64,000 nt of DNA, taken from positions 18,007 to 82,006 of the forward strand of contig CAZEDW010000018.1 of NCBI GenBank assembly GCA_964510955.1, in the 5' to 3' direction. The notes below the pieces were generated by a model, which ran no database searches, was not told the origin of the DNA, and saw nothing but the letters and a program-made list of their open reading frames with translations. Position 1 is the first letter of the stretch. Each line of letters starts with the position of its first letter. Position numbers and translations under genes: made by a program. This document shows, piece by piece, positions 44,552 through 55,723 of this stretch. This DNA is from JAFLCM01 sp964510955 (GTDB lineage: Bacteria > Planctomycetota > Phycisphaerae > Phycisphaerales > UBA1924).

Positions 44552-45397
44552 TTACGCCGTCTTCACGCGGAACAGCACCTGGTCAACGCCGCCGGGCGTC
44601 GCCGGGCCGATCACCGCGACTCTGTCGAGCCCCTTGAACTCCCCGCGCGAGATGATCGACTTGAGGTCCAAAGGGAGGCTGGTGAGACCGCCGGTGGCCC
44701 GGAAGCCCGCGAGCGTTTTCTGGCCCGAGGCGGTCTCGAGCACCACGCGGTAGGTGCCGTCGTTGGTGGGCAGCTTGTTGAACACCAGCGCGCCCTCGCC
44801 CGTCTCGTCGTCGAACATCAGCCGACCGGCGATCGTGGCGTCGAGGCCCTCGACGGCGGGCGACAGCGCGACCTCATGACGGTTGTTGGAGAACAGCAGA
44901 CGCCGGATCGAAGGCCCCAGGGTATTCAGGTCCTCGTTGGACTTGTTGACCGCGATCTGGCTGCGGAGGTCGTTGTTCAACTGGAGGCTGCCCACGAAGA
45001 ACCCGGCGAGAACCAGCGTCGCGGTCGCGAAACCGATGCACGCCGCCCGCCACAGGTACCCCGTGCGCAGGCCGATGTTCACCTGCGGGACCGACGGGCC
45101 GATCACGCCGACGGGCTCGGGCGCGACCGCGGCGACCGCGTCACGCCACGCGGCCATCACCCGCGCCTTCAGCCCCGCGGGCGCCTCAACCTGCGGGAAC
45201 AGGTCCGACACATCCGACACCCGCGTCTGCTCGCGCCGGACCATCGCCTGCAGCTCGGGGCTCGCGGCGCGGAACGCGCGCTCAAACTCCGCGCGCTCCG
45301 CCTCATCGAGCAGGCCCAGCGCGTCGAGCGATGCGTATTCCAATAGGTCTCGGGTAGTAAAAGTCATGGTTCTGCGGTCCTGATCCGTCATCATCAT
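44552..45397 (-). CDS. RskA-like membrane anti-sigma factor
   Basis: This 281-residue protein has an N-terminal sigma-binding part (LLEYASLDALGLLDEAERAEFERAF) of the Anti-sigma-K/RskA type, with no HxxxCxxC zinc motif. One membrane helix (about residues 145-167, CIGFATATLVLAGFFVGSL) follows. The outer domain has GALVFNKLPTNDGTYRVVLETASGQKTLAGF, typical of RskA. It should inhibit the ECF sigma factor encoded 109 bases upstream on the same strand. A second ATG (MTFTTRDLL, residue 11) is possible as start. Confidence 0.88.
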   Translation of the reverse strand: MMMTDQDRRTMTFTTRDLLEYASLDALGLLDEAERAEFERAFRAASPELQAMVRREQTRVSDVSDLFPQVEAPAGLKARVMAAWRDAVAAVAPEPVGVIGPSVPQVNIGLRTGYLWRAACIGFATATLVLAGFFVGSLQLNNDLRSQIAVNKSNEDLNTLGPSIRRLLFSNNRHEVALSPAVEGLDATIAGRLMFDDETGEGALVFNKLPTNDGTYRVVLETASGQKTLAGFRATGGLTSLPLDLKSIISRGEFKGLDRVAVIGPATPGGVDQVLFRVKTA

Positions 45398-45506
45398 CTG
45401 CTCGTCTCTTCCGTCACCCCGATTCCCCCTCCGGCCCGGGGCCGGGGGGGCGGGGCTCTGGCCGGATCTCCACCGGCCTTTCCGCCACCGAATCCGAGGT
45501 CATCGG

Positions 45507-46118
45507 TCATCCCGTCTCGGGCCACGGGGTCTTTGGTTCTTCCGACCGGCCCGGCGGCGACTGGGTGTCTTCGTCTTTTTCTCGGAGCCTCACCAACGCC
45601 CGGCTCAGCGCCGACTTGATGGTGCCCAGAGGGATGCCCATCTCGATCCCGATCTGCTTGAGCGTCTGGCCTCCCAGGTACGCCCTCTTGACGACTGTCT
45701 GCTGCAACTCCGGCAGCGTTTCGATCTTTTTCATGACCGCGGCGAATCGTTCGTCGCGCTCAGCACTCGCTCCCGTCGCCGGTTCCGACGACGCCGGCGA
45801 CCAGCCCTCTTCGAGCACCCCGGGTTTGACCCGGGCCTGCACACGCCGGAGCCGGTCAACCATGTGCCGGCGGGCAAGGAGCATCACCCAAGTGACCAGA
45901 GCCGAACGCTTGGGGTCGTAACGGCTTGCAGTCCGCCACAGTCGAACAAACACCTCCTGAACAACATCCTCGGCATCCGCCCGGGTCGGCATGGCCTGGT
46001 ACGCCATGCGGTAGATCAACGACCCGAATCGGTCGTACAACTCCTCCAAGGCCGCCTCGTCGTCGGCGGCGATGCGGCGCATGAGGTCAAGATCAGCTTG
46101 GCCCTGTTGGGCGTTCAC
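45507..46118 (-). CDS. ECF-family RNA polymerase sigma factor
   Basis: This 203-residue protein has region 2 (EELYDRFGSLIYRMAYQAM, DAEDVVQEVFVRLWRTASRYD) and region 4 (PELQQTVVKRAYLGGQTLKQIGIEMGIPLGTIKSALSRALVRLRE), the SigK/RskA-associated group. The C-terminal tail is Pro/Glu-rich. It directs transcription of stress genes when released from the anti-sigma factor. It lies first in the pair, as is usual, and its own promoter should be in the 304-base space upstream, opposite the prepilin gene. Confidence 0.92.
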   Translation of the reverse strand: MNAQQGQADLDLMRRIAADDEAALEELYDRFGSLIYRMAYQAMPTRADAEDVVQEVFVRLWRTASRYDPKRSALVTWVMLLARRHMVDRLRRVQARVKPGVLEEGWSPASSEPATGASAERDERFAAVMKKIETLPELQQTVVKRAYLGGQTLKQIGIEMGIPLGTIKSALSRALVRLREKDEDTQSPPGRSEEPKTPWPETG

Positions 46119-46422
46119 TCGACAATCCTATCCCCGGCTGAAATCGACCGGTCCGGACGTCAACATCCTATACGCCTTGTCCGGCGAAAGGATGCCGGGG
46201 TTTCAACCGCGCGGCGAAAAACCGGCACCAAGATCGGTTCAGCCCGACGACACACCACGCCCGATAATGGTTGATTTCGACCGCAATTGAATCTCTGAAT
46301 CCAACATCCTAACAAAACATGAGTGTGCCAAAAAGCCGTCGGACATGTCTCATTTCATTCCCTATGGGTTTGCTTGGGGTTCACGAATGACTTATCGTTA
46401 GGGTGAGCGACGGAAGACGCCG
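46119..46422. other. Divergent promoter region of the sigma factor and a prepilin gene
   Basis: This 304-base space is relatively AT-rich for this genome. AACATCCTA occurs twice (near 46163 and 46303). A poly-A-containing stretch CTAACAAAACATGAGTGTG precedes the prepilin gene. I cannot assign boxes with confidence; the repeats are candidates for the ECF sigma target. Confidence 0.45.
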
Positions 46423-47271
46423 ATGCGTCATCCCAATCGCGAAGAGGTGGTGACCGATATGGTGGCCAAGAGGAAGACATGCGCGCGAGTTCCGGGGGCT
46501 CCGGTGGTTCCGGGCAGCGCCGGCGCCGAGAGCCGCGGGTTCTCGTTGGTTGACCTTTTGGTATCGATCGCCGTGATGAGTCTGCTCGTCGCGCTGCTGC
46601 TCCCCTCGCTCGTGTCCGCGAATGAAGTCGCCCGGCGCGCCAAGTGCGCCTCGAACGTCCGCCAGCTCGGTCTGGGTTTGCAGATGTTCGCGTACGACCA
46701 CGGCGACGAGGTGCCCTCCAGCACCTTCCCCGCGTTCGCACAGAACCACGACGCCGGCGGTCAACAGGACACGATCTACGTCCGTCTCGACCCGCAGGAC
46801 TTTGAAGGCAGCCGCCAGTTCACCGACGTACGCTGGGACGGGCTGGGCCTGCTCGCGAAACTGAACTACGCCGACGCCCCCAACGTTTACTACTGCCCCA
46901 GCCACACCGGCGAGCACCCGTACTCGCGGTACGCCGAGACGTGGCTGTCGAGCGTCGGGACCATCGCCGACAACTACCAGTACCGCACCACCGTTTCCGG
47001 CTCGCGCCTGGGGAATCTGAAGCCCTGGACCTCGCTGATCGCCGACGGGATGCGGACGCCAGAGGACTACAACCACCGCGTCGGCAACAACCTGCTCCGC
47101 GCGGACTTGAGCGTGCAGTGGTTCGCGGACGTCGGCGGCACGGTGCTGGGGATTCTCTCCCGCGGCAGCGCCAACTCGCCGAGCACGAGCCAGCAGGTGA
47201 ACCGGGCCTGGGACGAGCTCGACCGCAACGGCTCGACCGCCCCCGGCACCAACTCCACCAATCAGCAGTAA
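46423..47271 (+). CDS. Prepilin-type pseudopilin with Asp at +5
   Basis: This 282-residue protein could start at ATG 46423 or 46459. The leader ends ...GAESRG, and the mature helix reads FSLVDLLVSIAVMSLLVALLLPSL. The invariant Glu at position +5 is Asp here, unusual for a substrate of the prepilin methylase. ANEVARRAKCASNVRQLGLGLQMFAYDHGDEVP is the planctomycete DUF1559-type stretch. A Cys-containing YYCPSHTGEHPYSR motif follows. There is no H-X9-DG terminus. The gene is divergent from the ECF sigma factor and may be controlled by it. Confidence 0.85.
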   Translation: MRHPNREEVVTDMVAKRKTCARVPGAPVVPGSAGAESRGFSLVDLLVSIAVMSLLVALLLPSLVSANEVARRAKCASNVRQLGLGLQMFAYDHGDEVPSSTFPAFAQNHDAGGQQDTIYVRLDPQDFEGSRQFTDVRWDGLGLLAKLNYADAPNVYYCPSHTGEHPYSRYAETWLSSVGTIADNYQYRTTVSGSRLGNLKPWTSLIADGMRTPEDYNHRVGNNLLRADLSVQWFADVGGTVLGILSRGSANSPSTSQQVNRAWDELDRNGSTAPGTNSTNQQ

Positions 47272-47355
47272 CCCCGCGGCGCACCCGAAAGGCCGCGGCC
47301 GCGCGCCGGGGAATCGCGCCGGGAACCCGACCGATCCGATACGCACCGGGTGCGT

Positions 47356-48483
47356 ATGGTCCGAGTCCGCGTGCTTGCCCATGCCCTCATCGTGACCTGG
47401 CTTTCGCTCGCCGCCGGCCCGTCGCAAGCGGGCCTGGCCGCCGAGCGCGCGTACTCGTTGCCCGGCGGCCCGGTCCACCTGCGCGTTGAGCCCGCCGCGC
47501 CCCGGGCCGACATCGAGACCATCGCGCTGCTCGACCCTGCGAGCGGCCGGCAGACCGCGTCCGCGCCCGCACCGGTCGGCAACGCGTGCGCCGATCTTTG
47601 CGCGCTCTTCCCAAGCTTGCGTGACGCGCCGCCGGCGCGGGCGGTGCTGGTCCAGGGCTTCCGCGGCCCGGTCCCGGTGGGGACGCCCTTGGTGCTCACA
47701 CCGCTGTGGACGCCGACCAGGTACACCAACGCGATGCAAGCCGCGATCCTCGACGCCGCCCGCCGGCGCGATACAGCGCGGATGTCGCAGTTGCTCGCCG
47801 TGCGCGGCCCGGCGCTCGATGATCTCGTCCGGCGCCCGGCCTCCGTGAGCACCGAGCCTCCGGCGTTCGGCGGGTACCGGGTCTTCCCGGATCGTCGCGT
47901 GCGCATCGAAACCCCACTGGGGGAGCTCGAGCTCGCCCTCCGCCATGATGAGGCCCCGAACACCTGCGCCGCGTTCCTCCGGCTGGTGGAGGGCGGGTAT
48001 TACGACGGCTCGACGGTCGCGAGGGTTGCCTCCAAGGATCGGTCGGGCGCCCCGGCCCTCATCCAGCTCGGCGCCCGCCCCCACGCGGCGGACTCAATCA
48101 CGCCGCAGGCCTCGGGACCCGGCGAGTTCGTCGCTTTCGAGCTTTCAGCGCTCACGCAGACATTCGGCGCCGTATCGATGGCCCGCCGAGACGACGAGCC
48201 GGACTCGGCGACCGGGGAGCTGGTGATCTGTCTGAGCGATGAGGCGGGCAGCTCGCTCCAGGGCCGGCTGTGTGCCTTCGCCCTGGTGACCGCCGGCGCC
48301 CAGACCCTGGCGGCCATCCAGAGCATCCCAGTCGGCCCCAGAGATCCCGCAGATCCAAGGTCACCACAGGACCGGCCGCTGGCCGACGTCCCGATTATCC
48401 GCGCCTGGAGCGTGCCGGCGCCCCCTGTCACCGGGCCGGTTCCGGCGGCGACCCCGGCGGACGCCCCCCCGGTCGATCGCTAG
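47356..48483 (+). CDS. Exported cyclophilin-type peptidyl-prolyl isomerase-like protein
   Basis: This 375-residue protein starts at ATG 47356 (a GTG six bases earlier is also possible). The signal segment is VLAHALIVTWLSLAAGPSQAG. The C-terminal half matches a cyclophilin: VRIETPLGELELALRHDEAPNTCAAFLRLVEGGYYDGSTVARV, GEFVAFELSALTQTFGAVSMAR and GELVICLSDEAGSSLQGRLCAFALVTAG. The catalytic Arg of R-x-x-x-x-F-M-I-Q and the usual F-M-x-Q are not clear, so activity is doubtful. The N-terminal 160 residues have no known domain. Its last 56 bases overlap the end of tsaB on the other strand. Confidence 0.8.
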   Translation: MVRVRVLAHALIVTWLSLAAGPSQAGLAAERAYSLPGGPVHLRVEPAAPRADIETIALLDPASGRQTASAPAPVGNACADLCALFPSLRDAPPARAVLVQGFRGPVPVGTPLVLTPLWTPTRYTNAMQAAILDAARRRDTARMSQLLAVRGPALDDLVRRPASVSTEPPAFGGYRVFPDRRVRIETPLGELELALRHDEAPNTCAAFLRLVEGGYYDGSTVARVASKDRSGAPALIQLGARPHAADSITPQASGPGEFVAFELSALTQTFGAVSMARRDDEPDSATGELVICLSDEAGSSLQGRLCAFALVTAGAQTLAAIQSIPVGPRDPADPRSPQDRPLADVPIIRAWSVPAPPVTGPVPAATPADAPPVDR

Positions 48484-49198
48484 CCCGCAGCGCCTTCCAC
48501 TTCGTCACCGCCTCGGGCTCGCGCGGGTACAGCGGCAGCAGCGCGGACGGGTCCGTCGCGGGCAGGCGCAGCGAGGCCTCGAACAACGCGCCGGCGTCAA
48601 ACACGGGATCGTGCACCGGCACGCCGTGTTGAGACACCCCCTCGCGGCCCAGCAGCCGGCGCAGCTCGGCGTCGGCCACCACCGCCGCCGCACCCTCGAA
48701 CGCACCGGGTCCGATGGCAACCAGACCCCCGGCGTCGATCGGCTCCACGATGGACGGCGCGACCCTGAACCGCTGACGCCACACGTCCGTGCGCTTCCAC
48801 GCCAGCAGCACCGCCAGCACGGCCTCACCCACCTGCTCACGCACGGCGTGCGCCACCGCGAGGGCGGTCGGTACCCCGACCGGCCGCGCACCGGTCGCCA
48901 GCGCGATCATCTTGGCGGTCGCCACCGCGATACGGATCGACGTGAAGCCGCCCGGACCGATCGACACCGCGACACGCGACAGGTCGGACGGGGCCACACC
49001 CGCGCCGCGGCAGAGCCGGTCGATCGCCGGCATGAGCGCATCATCATGCCGGGACGCCGGGGCGAGGTGTTCAACCGCCAACACCCGCCCCGCCCCGTCG
49101 GGGGTTTGTTCTCCCAGGCAAACGCTCCCGGCCCCTGTCGACGCCGACGGGTTGCTGGTCTCAATAGCCAGGGTGATAGGCGATCGGCCTGGGGGCAC
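48428..49198 (-). CDS. tsaB: tRNA threonylcarbamoyladenosine biosynthesis protein TsaB
   Basis: This 256-residue protein has LAIETSNPSASTGAGSVCLG (ASKHA phosphate loop), HLAPASRHDDALMPAIDRLC, SIGPGGFTSIRIAVATAKMIAL (the hallmark GPGSFTGxR-like stretch, with T and S swapped here) and LLPLYPREPEAVTKW near the end. It cooperates with TsaD and TsaE in making t6A37 in tRNAs. Its 3' end overlaps the convergent cyclophilin-like gene by 56 bases, which is unusual for a core gene. Confidence 0.88.
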   Translation of the reverse strand: MPPGRSPITLAIETSNPSASTGAGSVCLGEQTPDGAGRVLAVEHLAPASRHDDALMPAIDRLCRGAGVAPSDLSRVAVSIGPGGFTSIRIAVATAKMIALATGARPVGVPTALAVAHAVREQVGEAVLAVLLAWKRTDVWRQRFRVAPSIVEPIDAGGLVAIGPGAFEGAAAVVADAELRRLLGREGVSQHGVPVHDPVFDAGALFEASLRLPATDPSALLPLYPREPEAVTKWKALRASDRPGGRPPGSPPEPAR

Positions 49199-49354
49199 GG
49201 GGCGAGTCTACGTCCCAGCCCTCCCGGGCCGATCGGTCCCGCGCCATTCAACCGGGCCGTCGGATCGAACCGACCATTGAAAGCAGTCGAATGGGTGTAT
49301 CCTGATGCGCCGGGCCGCGGCGGCCCGAGTCACCGGTCTCGCGGGGATCTCTGC

Positions 49355-49720
49355 GTGTACGACTATCTCAAAGAGCGCGGGTTGACGTGGCTGGGTCGGG
49401 TTCGGTTCCGGGTGGCGGTGATCGTGATCGGCGTCCCGCTGGCGCTGTTCGGGGTGCTGTCGCTCGCCCCGGTGTGGCTGGCGGTTTCGGTGGTCGGGAT
49501 GGCCGCCGCCGTCACCATGACCTGGAACCGTGTCACATCGCGCCTGGGTGATCATGTGTGCTGGACCTGCGGGCACGACCTCAAGGACGAGCCCCAGGGG
49601 GTTCACGGCGTGGCGTGCCCCCAGTGCGGCGCCCTGAACCAGCACAACCCCGTCTGGCGCAACGACCTGCTGGCCGGTCACAGCGCTGGCCCGTCCGAGC
49701 CGCAGCATCGCGACGCGTGA
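49355..49720 (+). CDS. Small membrane protein with C-terminal zinc ribbon
   Basis: This 121-residue product starts at GTG 49355 (VYDYLKERGLTWLGRVRF). The longer open frame upstream is antisense to tsaB. Two hydrophobic helices (VAVIVIGVPLALFGVLSLAPVWLAVSVVGMAAAV) are followed by CWTCGHDLKDEPQGVHGVACPQCG, two CxxC pairs forming a zinc ribbon. Function unknown; such layouts are common in planctomycete membrane proteins. It is convergent with the HAD hydrolase. Confidence 0.75.
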   Translation: MYDYLKERGLTWLGRVRFRVAVIVIGVPLALFGVLSLAPVWLAVSVVGMAAAVTMTWNRVTSRLGDHVCWTCGHDLKDEPQGVHGVACPQCGALNQHNPVWRNDLLAGHSAGPSEPQHRDA

Positions 49721-49728
49721 CGGCGGCC

Positions 49729-50424
49729 TCACCCGCGGTTCAACAGCCACCGCTCGATCGAGTCCGTGTCTGAAAGATCCTCAACCGCGAGGTCCGCGCC
49801 GGCGTCACGGAGCAGCTGGGGCGCGAAGTGGCCGGTGCCCACGCCGAGGCTGCGGCAGCCGTGGGCCCTGGCACACCCGACATCCGCCGGGGTATCGCCG
49901 ATGACGACAACCCGGCGCGGATCGACCGGCGTTCCGGTGCGCTCGGCGTGCCTGCGCATCGCGACGGGGGGAAGGTGGTCGCGAGCGGGCGGAAGATGGG
50001 GCGATTCGTCGCCCCACGCCGACACCGCAAAATCGTCCGCATCGATACCGCACGCCTTGAGCTTGATGCGCCCCGTCTCGGGGAAGTTGCCCGTGAGCAG
50101 GCCGAGGGTGACGCCGGCGTTCCGCCGCAGGCGCGCGAGGAGCTCCGGGACACCGGGACATGTGCGCCCTGTTCCATCGCGGAGCAGCGCTTCGAGGTGA
50201 GCGCGGTACGCCGCCCGAAACGCCGTCATGGTCATGGCGTCATTGGGCACCCCGTGAGCCCGCATGAGGTCGGTGATGATGAGCGGGTCGAGGCGTCCGG
50301 CGTAGTCGACGCGGCGCTCGTCGAATCCCGGGCCGAACATGGCGCGCCCGGCGATGCCCATGGCCTTGATGCCCAGGCCGCCGGTTCGGATGAGCGTCGC
50401 GTCGATATCAAAGAGGATCAGCAT
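49729..50424 (-). CDS. HAD-superfamily phosphatase
   Basis: This 231-residue protein starts at ATG 50424. Motif I is LFDIDATLIRTGG, where the usual DGT is DAT; motif II is LGLLTGNFPETG (Thr); the Lys lies in GRIKLKACGID; and motif III is VVVIGDTPADVGCARAHGC. The cap is of the phosphoglycolate phosphatase (Gph) type. Substrate uncertain. It is five bases downstream of the acylphosphatase, so the two are probably one operon. Confidence 0.88.
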   Translation of the reverse strand: MLILFDIDATLIRTGGLGIKAMGIAGRAMFGPGFDERRVDYAGRLDPLIITDLMRAHGVPNDAMTMTAFRAAYRAHLEALLRDGTGRTCPGVPELLARLRRNAGVTLGLLTGNFPETGRIKLKACGIDADDFAVSAWGDESPHLPPARDHLPPVAMRRHAERTGTPVDPRRVVVIGDTPADVGCARAHGCRSLGVGTGHFAPQLLRDAGADLAVEDLSDTDSIERWLLNRG

Positions 50425-50429
50425 GTGTG

Positions 50430-50699
50430 TCAGCGTCGGATGTCGAACGACCGCTCGCCTTGCTCCAGCGGCGCGCCCGAGCGGGTCTGCTCGCGGATGA
50501 ACTGTCCCAGGCTCGCGCGAACCCGGTTGAGCAACTCGTCGATCGCCGTCGGTTCTCCCTGGGCCTCGAGCGTGACCCCGCCGTCCGGGTCGTTCCGCAC
50601 CCAGCCGGTGAGAGGCAGGCCCTGGGCGAGCGATCGCGCGGTAGCGCGGAATCCCACGCCTTGAACCCGCCCCTGATAACGAATCTGGACTCTGAGCAT
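50430..50699 (-). CDS. acyP: Acylphosphatase
   Basis: This 89-residue protein starts at ATG 50699. It has YQGRVQGVGFRATARSLAQ (the phosphate-binding loop with its Arg) and LTGWVRNDPDGGVTLEAQGE (the catalytic Asn), at normal length. It hydrolyses acyl phosphates in the cytosol. It is paired with a HAD phosphatase. Confidence 0.93.
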   Translation of the reverse strand: MLRVQIRYQGRVQGVGFRATARSLAQGLPLTGWVRNDPDGGVTLEAQGEPTAIDELLNRVRASLGQFIREQTRSGAPLEQGERSFDIRR

Positions 50700-51292
50700 G
50701 GGGCCGATGGTAGAAGGCGGCGATAGCTGTTCCAATGTTGAGAACCACCGATGGACCTTGATTTCCTGTGGGAAAACTGTCCGACATCGTCGGGATTGGG
50801 GTCTTGGGCGGGTCGCGCGGAACAGCCGGCGGTCAACCGTCAAGGCCCTGCGCGCAAAATCTGAAGAAAATCTTCACCAGACACCCCAAACGATTTGACC
50901 CGACCCGTCCGTGTGATAAATGTTTGTTGTAGGAAGCCACTCCTCTTGGGTCAGCGACTGCCCGGCATCGACCCGTGGCCCTGACCGGCACTTCTCCGGC
51001 TTCCCACATTCTGCCTGGCGGGACTGCGACGAGCCCGTGCAGGCAACCAGCAAGCAGCTTCAAGGCTGAGAGAGACGCTATCGCCGCGCGCGGGCCCCGG
51101 TCCTTGCATCGACCGACGGGCCGGTGTGGCGGCATCGTCGCGGTGTCCTCTTGGTCCTGGGCCGCTGCCTGGAGTTTCGGGCGATGTATCGGCTTGTCGC
51201 GAACTTGGGATCGGGCTCGACGGTCGGGCCCGCGAATGCGTGGTTGGTGGCGTGTCGGCGATGGCTCCCGGTTTGATGCGGCGAACTCTCCC
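50700..51292. other. Upstream region of dnaG, no separate gene
   Basis: This space of about 590 bases is divergent between acyP and dnaG. The dnaG frame is open from 50975, but that extension is Arg/Trp/Ser-rich with no primase similarity. A possible promoter is listed separately at 50895-50922; the rest is unassigned. Confidence 0.5.
50895..50922 (+). promoter_or_regulatory. Possible sigma-70-type promoter for dnaG-rpoD
   Basis: TTGACC (50895-50900) is followed after 16 bases by TAAATG (50917-50922), inside a GATAAATG stretch. It sits in the only AT-rich island in this area. A leader of about 370 bases would follow. The match is weak and untested. Confidence 0.3.
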
Positions 51293-53272
51293 TTGAACCG
51301 TCTGTGGAATCAGACCGACGATCGCCAACGCGTCCTGGACGCGACGGACATCGTGCGCCTGGTCGGCGAGCACGTCGCGCTCAAGGCCAAGGGCAAGGAG
51401 TACGTCGGCCTGTGCCCGTTCCATAATGACCACTCGCCGTCGATGTACGTCGTGCCCAACAAGCAGATTTTCCACTGCTTTGTGTGCGGCGCCGGCGGCG
51501 GCGCCCTGGACTTCGTGATGCGGGCGCACGGGATGTCGTTCATCGAGGCGCTCAAGCACCTGGCGGACAAGGCGGGCATCCAGCTCACGCCGCGCCGCCG
51601 CGAGGCGCCAGCGGCCGCGGGGCCTGAAGGATTGGACGCCCAGGCAGAAGGGGTCGAGGGGATCACCAAAGACGACCTCGCGGCGGCCAACGCCTTCGCG
51701 CTGGAGTTCTTCCGGACGATCCTCCGTCACTCCGAGCACGGAACGGCGGCCCGCGCGGTCATCGAGCAGCGCCGGATCGATCCGGAGATGGCCGAGCGGT
51801 TCCAGATCGGGGCAGCGCCCGACCGCTGGGACGGGCTGCTCAAGACGCTCGAAGCCAGGGGGATGGACGTTCGCCCCTTCGTCGTCGCCGGGCTGCTGAA
51901 GTCACGCGAGGCGTCCGGCCCGGGTGGTGGCGGCTACTACGACGCGCTGCGGAACCGCGTGATCTTCCCGATCCTCGACCAGCTCAACCGCCCCATCGCC
52001 TTCGGCGGACGCAAGATCAACCCCCAGGACGAGCCCAAGTATCTCAACAGCCCCGAGACCCCGCTGTTCAACAAGAGCGCCACGCTGTTCGCCCTGCCGC
52101 AGGCGCTGGCGGGCATCCGCAACGAGCGCTGCGCCATCATCACCGAGGGCTACACCGACGCCATCGCCTGTCACCAGGCCGGTTTCACCAACGCGGTGGC
52201 GACGCTGGGCACGGCCCTGACGGTGCGCCACGCCGCGGCGCTGCGTCGCATCTGCGACCGCGTGGTGCTGCTGTTCGACGCCGACGACGCGGGGCAGAAG
52301 GCCGCCGACCGCGCCATGGAAGTGTTCTTCGGCGAGCCGCTGGATGTCCTGGTGATGAGCCTGCCGGGCGGCAAGGACCCCGACGAAGTCCTCAAGACCG
52401 AGGGCGGCGCGGACGTATTCCGGGCCCAGCTCAAGGCGGCGGTGGACATGTTCGACTTCCGCTTCGCGCGCAAGGCCGCGGAGATGCGGGCCCGCGGGGC
52501 GCTCCCCGGCACGGCGGTCCACGCGCGGATGATCGAGGAGGACCTTGCGCGGCTGGTTGAGCTGGGGCTCGACCGGGTGTCGCCGCTGCGTCGCCAGACG
52601 GTGCTGACGCGCTACGCGCAGCTCGCCGGAGTTTCGCCGGAGGTCATCAACAAGACCATCGGCACGCTCGGGCGCACCCGCCCGGTGGCGCGACCCGAGC
52701 CGGTCGCAGTCAGCCCGTTCCGTGCCGCCGGCACGCCGGCCCAGTCGGCGCTGGCGTGCCTGCTGGTGCACCCGCTGTTGGCCAGCGCCGCGCCGGGCCG
52801 GGCCCGCGAGCTCGCCGAGCAGGCCGCGCGAGAGTCCGGGGACGGCTCTCCCCTGGGCGTCATCGCCCGCTGGGTGCTTGACCGGATCGATCTGGGTGAG
52901 GAGCCGAGCCTGGACGGGTTCCTCGGACAGTCCGAATCGTCCGAGGCCCGCAGCCTGGCCACGGCGCTGGCGTGCGAGGCCGAGCGGACGTGCGACAAGG
53001 ACGACGGGGGCGTGGTGGCGGCGTTCCACGAGGCCGCCCGGCGCGCCGACGCCCAGCGCACGCGGGCCGACATGGAGGCTCTCTTGGGGGGCGAGACCGG
53101 CTTGGAACTCAAGCAGCCCACCGGCCCCACCGACACCCCCGCCGACGACGACCCGGCGGCCAAGGTCCGAACTCTGCAGCGCCTCCTGGAGCTGCGCCGC
53201 AGCACCGAGCCCCAGACCGGCCCGCTGCTGACGGTCCCCCGCCCGGGCGCACCGGCCCGTTCCGGGGCCTAG
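51293..53272 (+). CDS. dnaG: DNA primase DnaG
   Basis: I start this 659-residue protein at TTG 51293 (LNRLWNQTDDRQRVLDATDIVRLVGEHV), where primase similarity begins; no good Shine-Dalgarno precedes it, so the start is uncertain. The zinc-finger part is LKAKGKEYVGLCPFHNDHSPSMYVVPNKQIFHCFVCGAGGGALDF. The Toprim core follows: IPILDQLNRPIAFGGRKINP, AIITEGYTDAIACHQAGFTNAVATLGTAL and VVLLFDADDAGQKAADRA. The C-terminal 200 residues are the helicase-binding domain. It synthesises replication primers. It is followed by rpoD, the classical macromolecular synthesis arrangement. Confidence 0.93.
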   Translation: MNRLWNQTDDRQRVLDATDIVRLVGEHVALKAKGKEYVGLCPFHNDHSPSMYVVPNKQIFHCFVCGAGGGALDFVMRAHGMSFIEALKHLADKAGIQLTPRRREAPAAAGPEGLDAQAEGVEGITKDDLAAANAFALEFFRTILRHSEHGTAARAVIEQRRIDPEMAERFQIGAAPDRWDGLLKTLEARGMDVRPFVVAGLLKSREASGPGGGGYYDALRNRVIFPILDQLNRPIAFGGRKINPQDEPKYLNSPETPLFNKSATLFALPQALAGIRNERCAIITEGYTDAIACHQAGFTNAVATLGTALTVRHAAALRRICDRVVLLFDADDAGQKAADRAMEVFFGEPLDVLVMSLPGGKDPDEVLKTEGGADVFRAQLKAAVDMFDFRFARKAAEMRARGALPGTAVHARMIEEDLARLVELGLDRVSPLRRQTVLTRYAQLAGVSPEVINKTIGTLGRTRPVARPEPVAVSPFRAAGTPAQSALACLLVHPLLASAAPGRARELAEQAARESGDGSPLGVIARWVLDRIDLGEEPSLDGFLGQSESSEARSLATALACEAERTCDKDDGGVVAAFHEAARRADAQRTRADMEALLGGETGLELKQPTGPTDTPADDDPAAKVRTLQRLLELRRSTEPQTGPLLTVPRPGAPARSGA

Positions 53273-53355
53273 ACGAACCCAAGACTGCAAGACGAACGAC
53301 TCGAAGCGCAAGACTCAAGACTGGGACGACCAAAGGACAGACGGAGACCCTGAAC

Positions 53356-55458
<2,103 letters not shown>

Positions 55459-55501
55459 CACCCGCACCGGGCCCCGCCCCCGCGGCCATCCAGGGAGTTC
55501 C

Positions 55502-55537
55502 GCCGCCCGCCGACACCCGGCGGGCGGCTTTGCTTTT
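55502..55537 (+). terminator. Rho-independent terminator after rpoD
   Basis: Arms GCCGCCCGCCG (55502-55512) and CGGCGGGCGGC (55518-55528) pair perfectly around a 5-base loop, and TTTGCTTTT follows. It lies 44 bases after the rpoD stop and is the clearest terminator in the window. Confidence 0.9.
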
Positions 55538-55723
55538 GCGGCCGCGGAGCGCCGCCGCTGTCCCCCGAACAACCGGTCCGCACCGCCGAGGGTGTGCCCT
55601 CCCCGGGCCGTCGCCGGTTATCTCCGCTCGATTTGAAACGAAGCCCAAAGCCGGGGGGAGCGCCGACCGATCCGCCCGAATGACCCGGAGACATCCCGGG
55701 CCCTCGCCACGGAGTCCCACCCC

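Noticed and set aside
50975..51292. Upstream extension of dnaG
   Set aside because: The added residues are Ser/Arg/Trp-rich and do not match the primase N-terminus.
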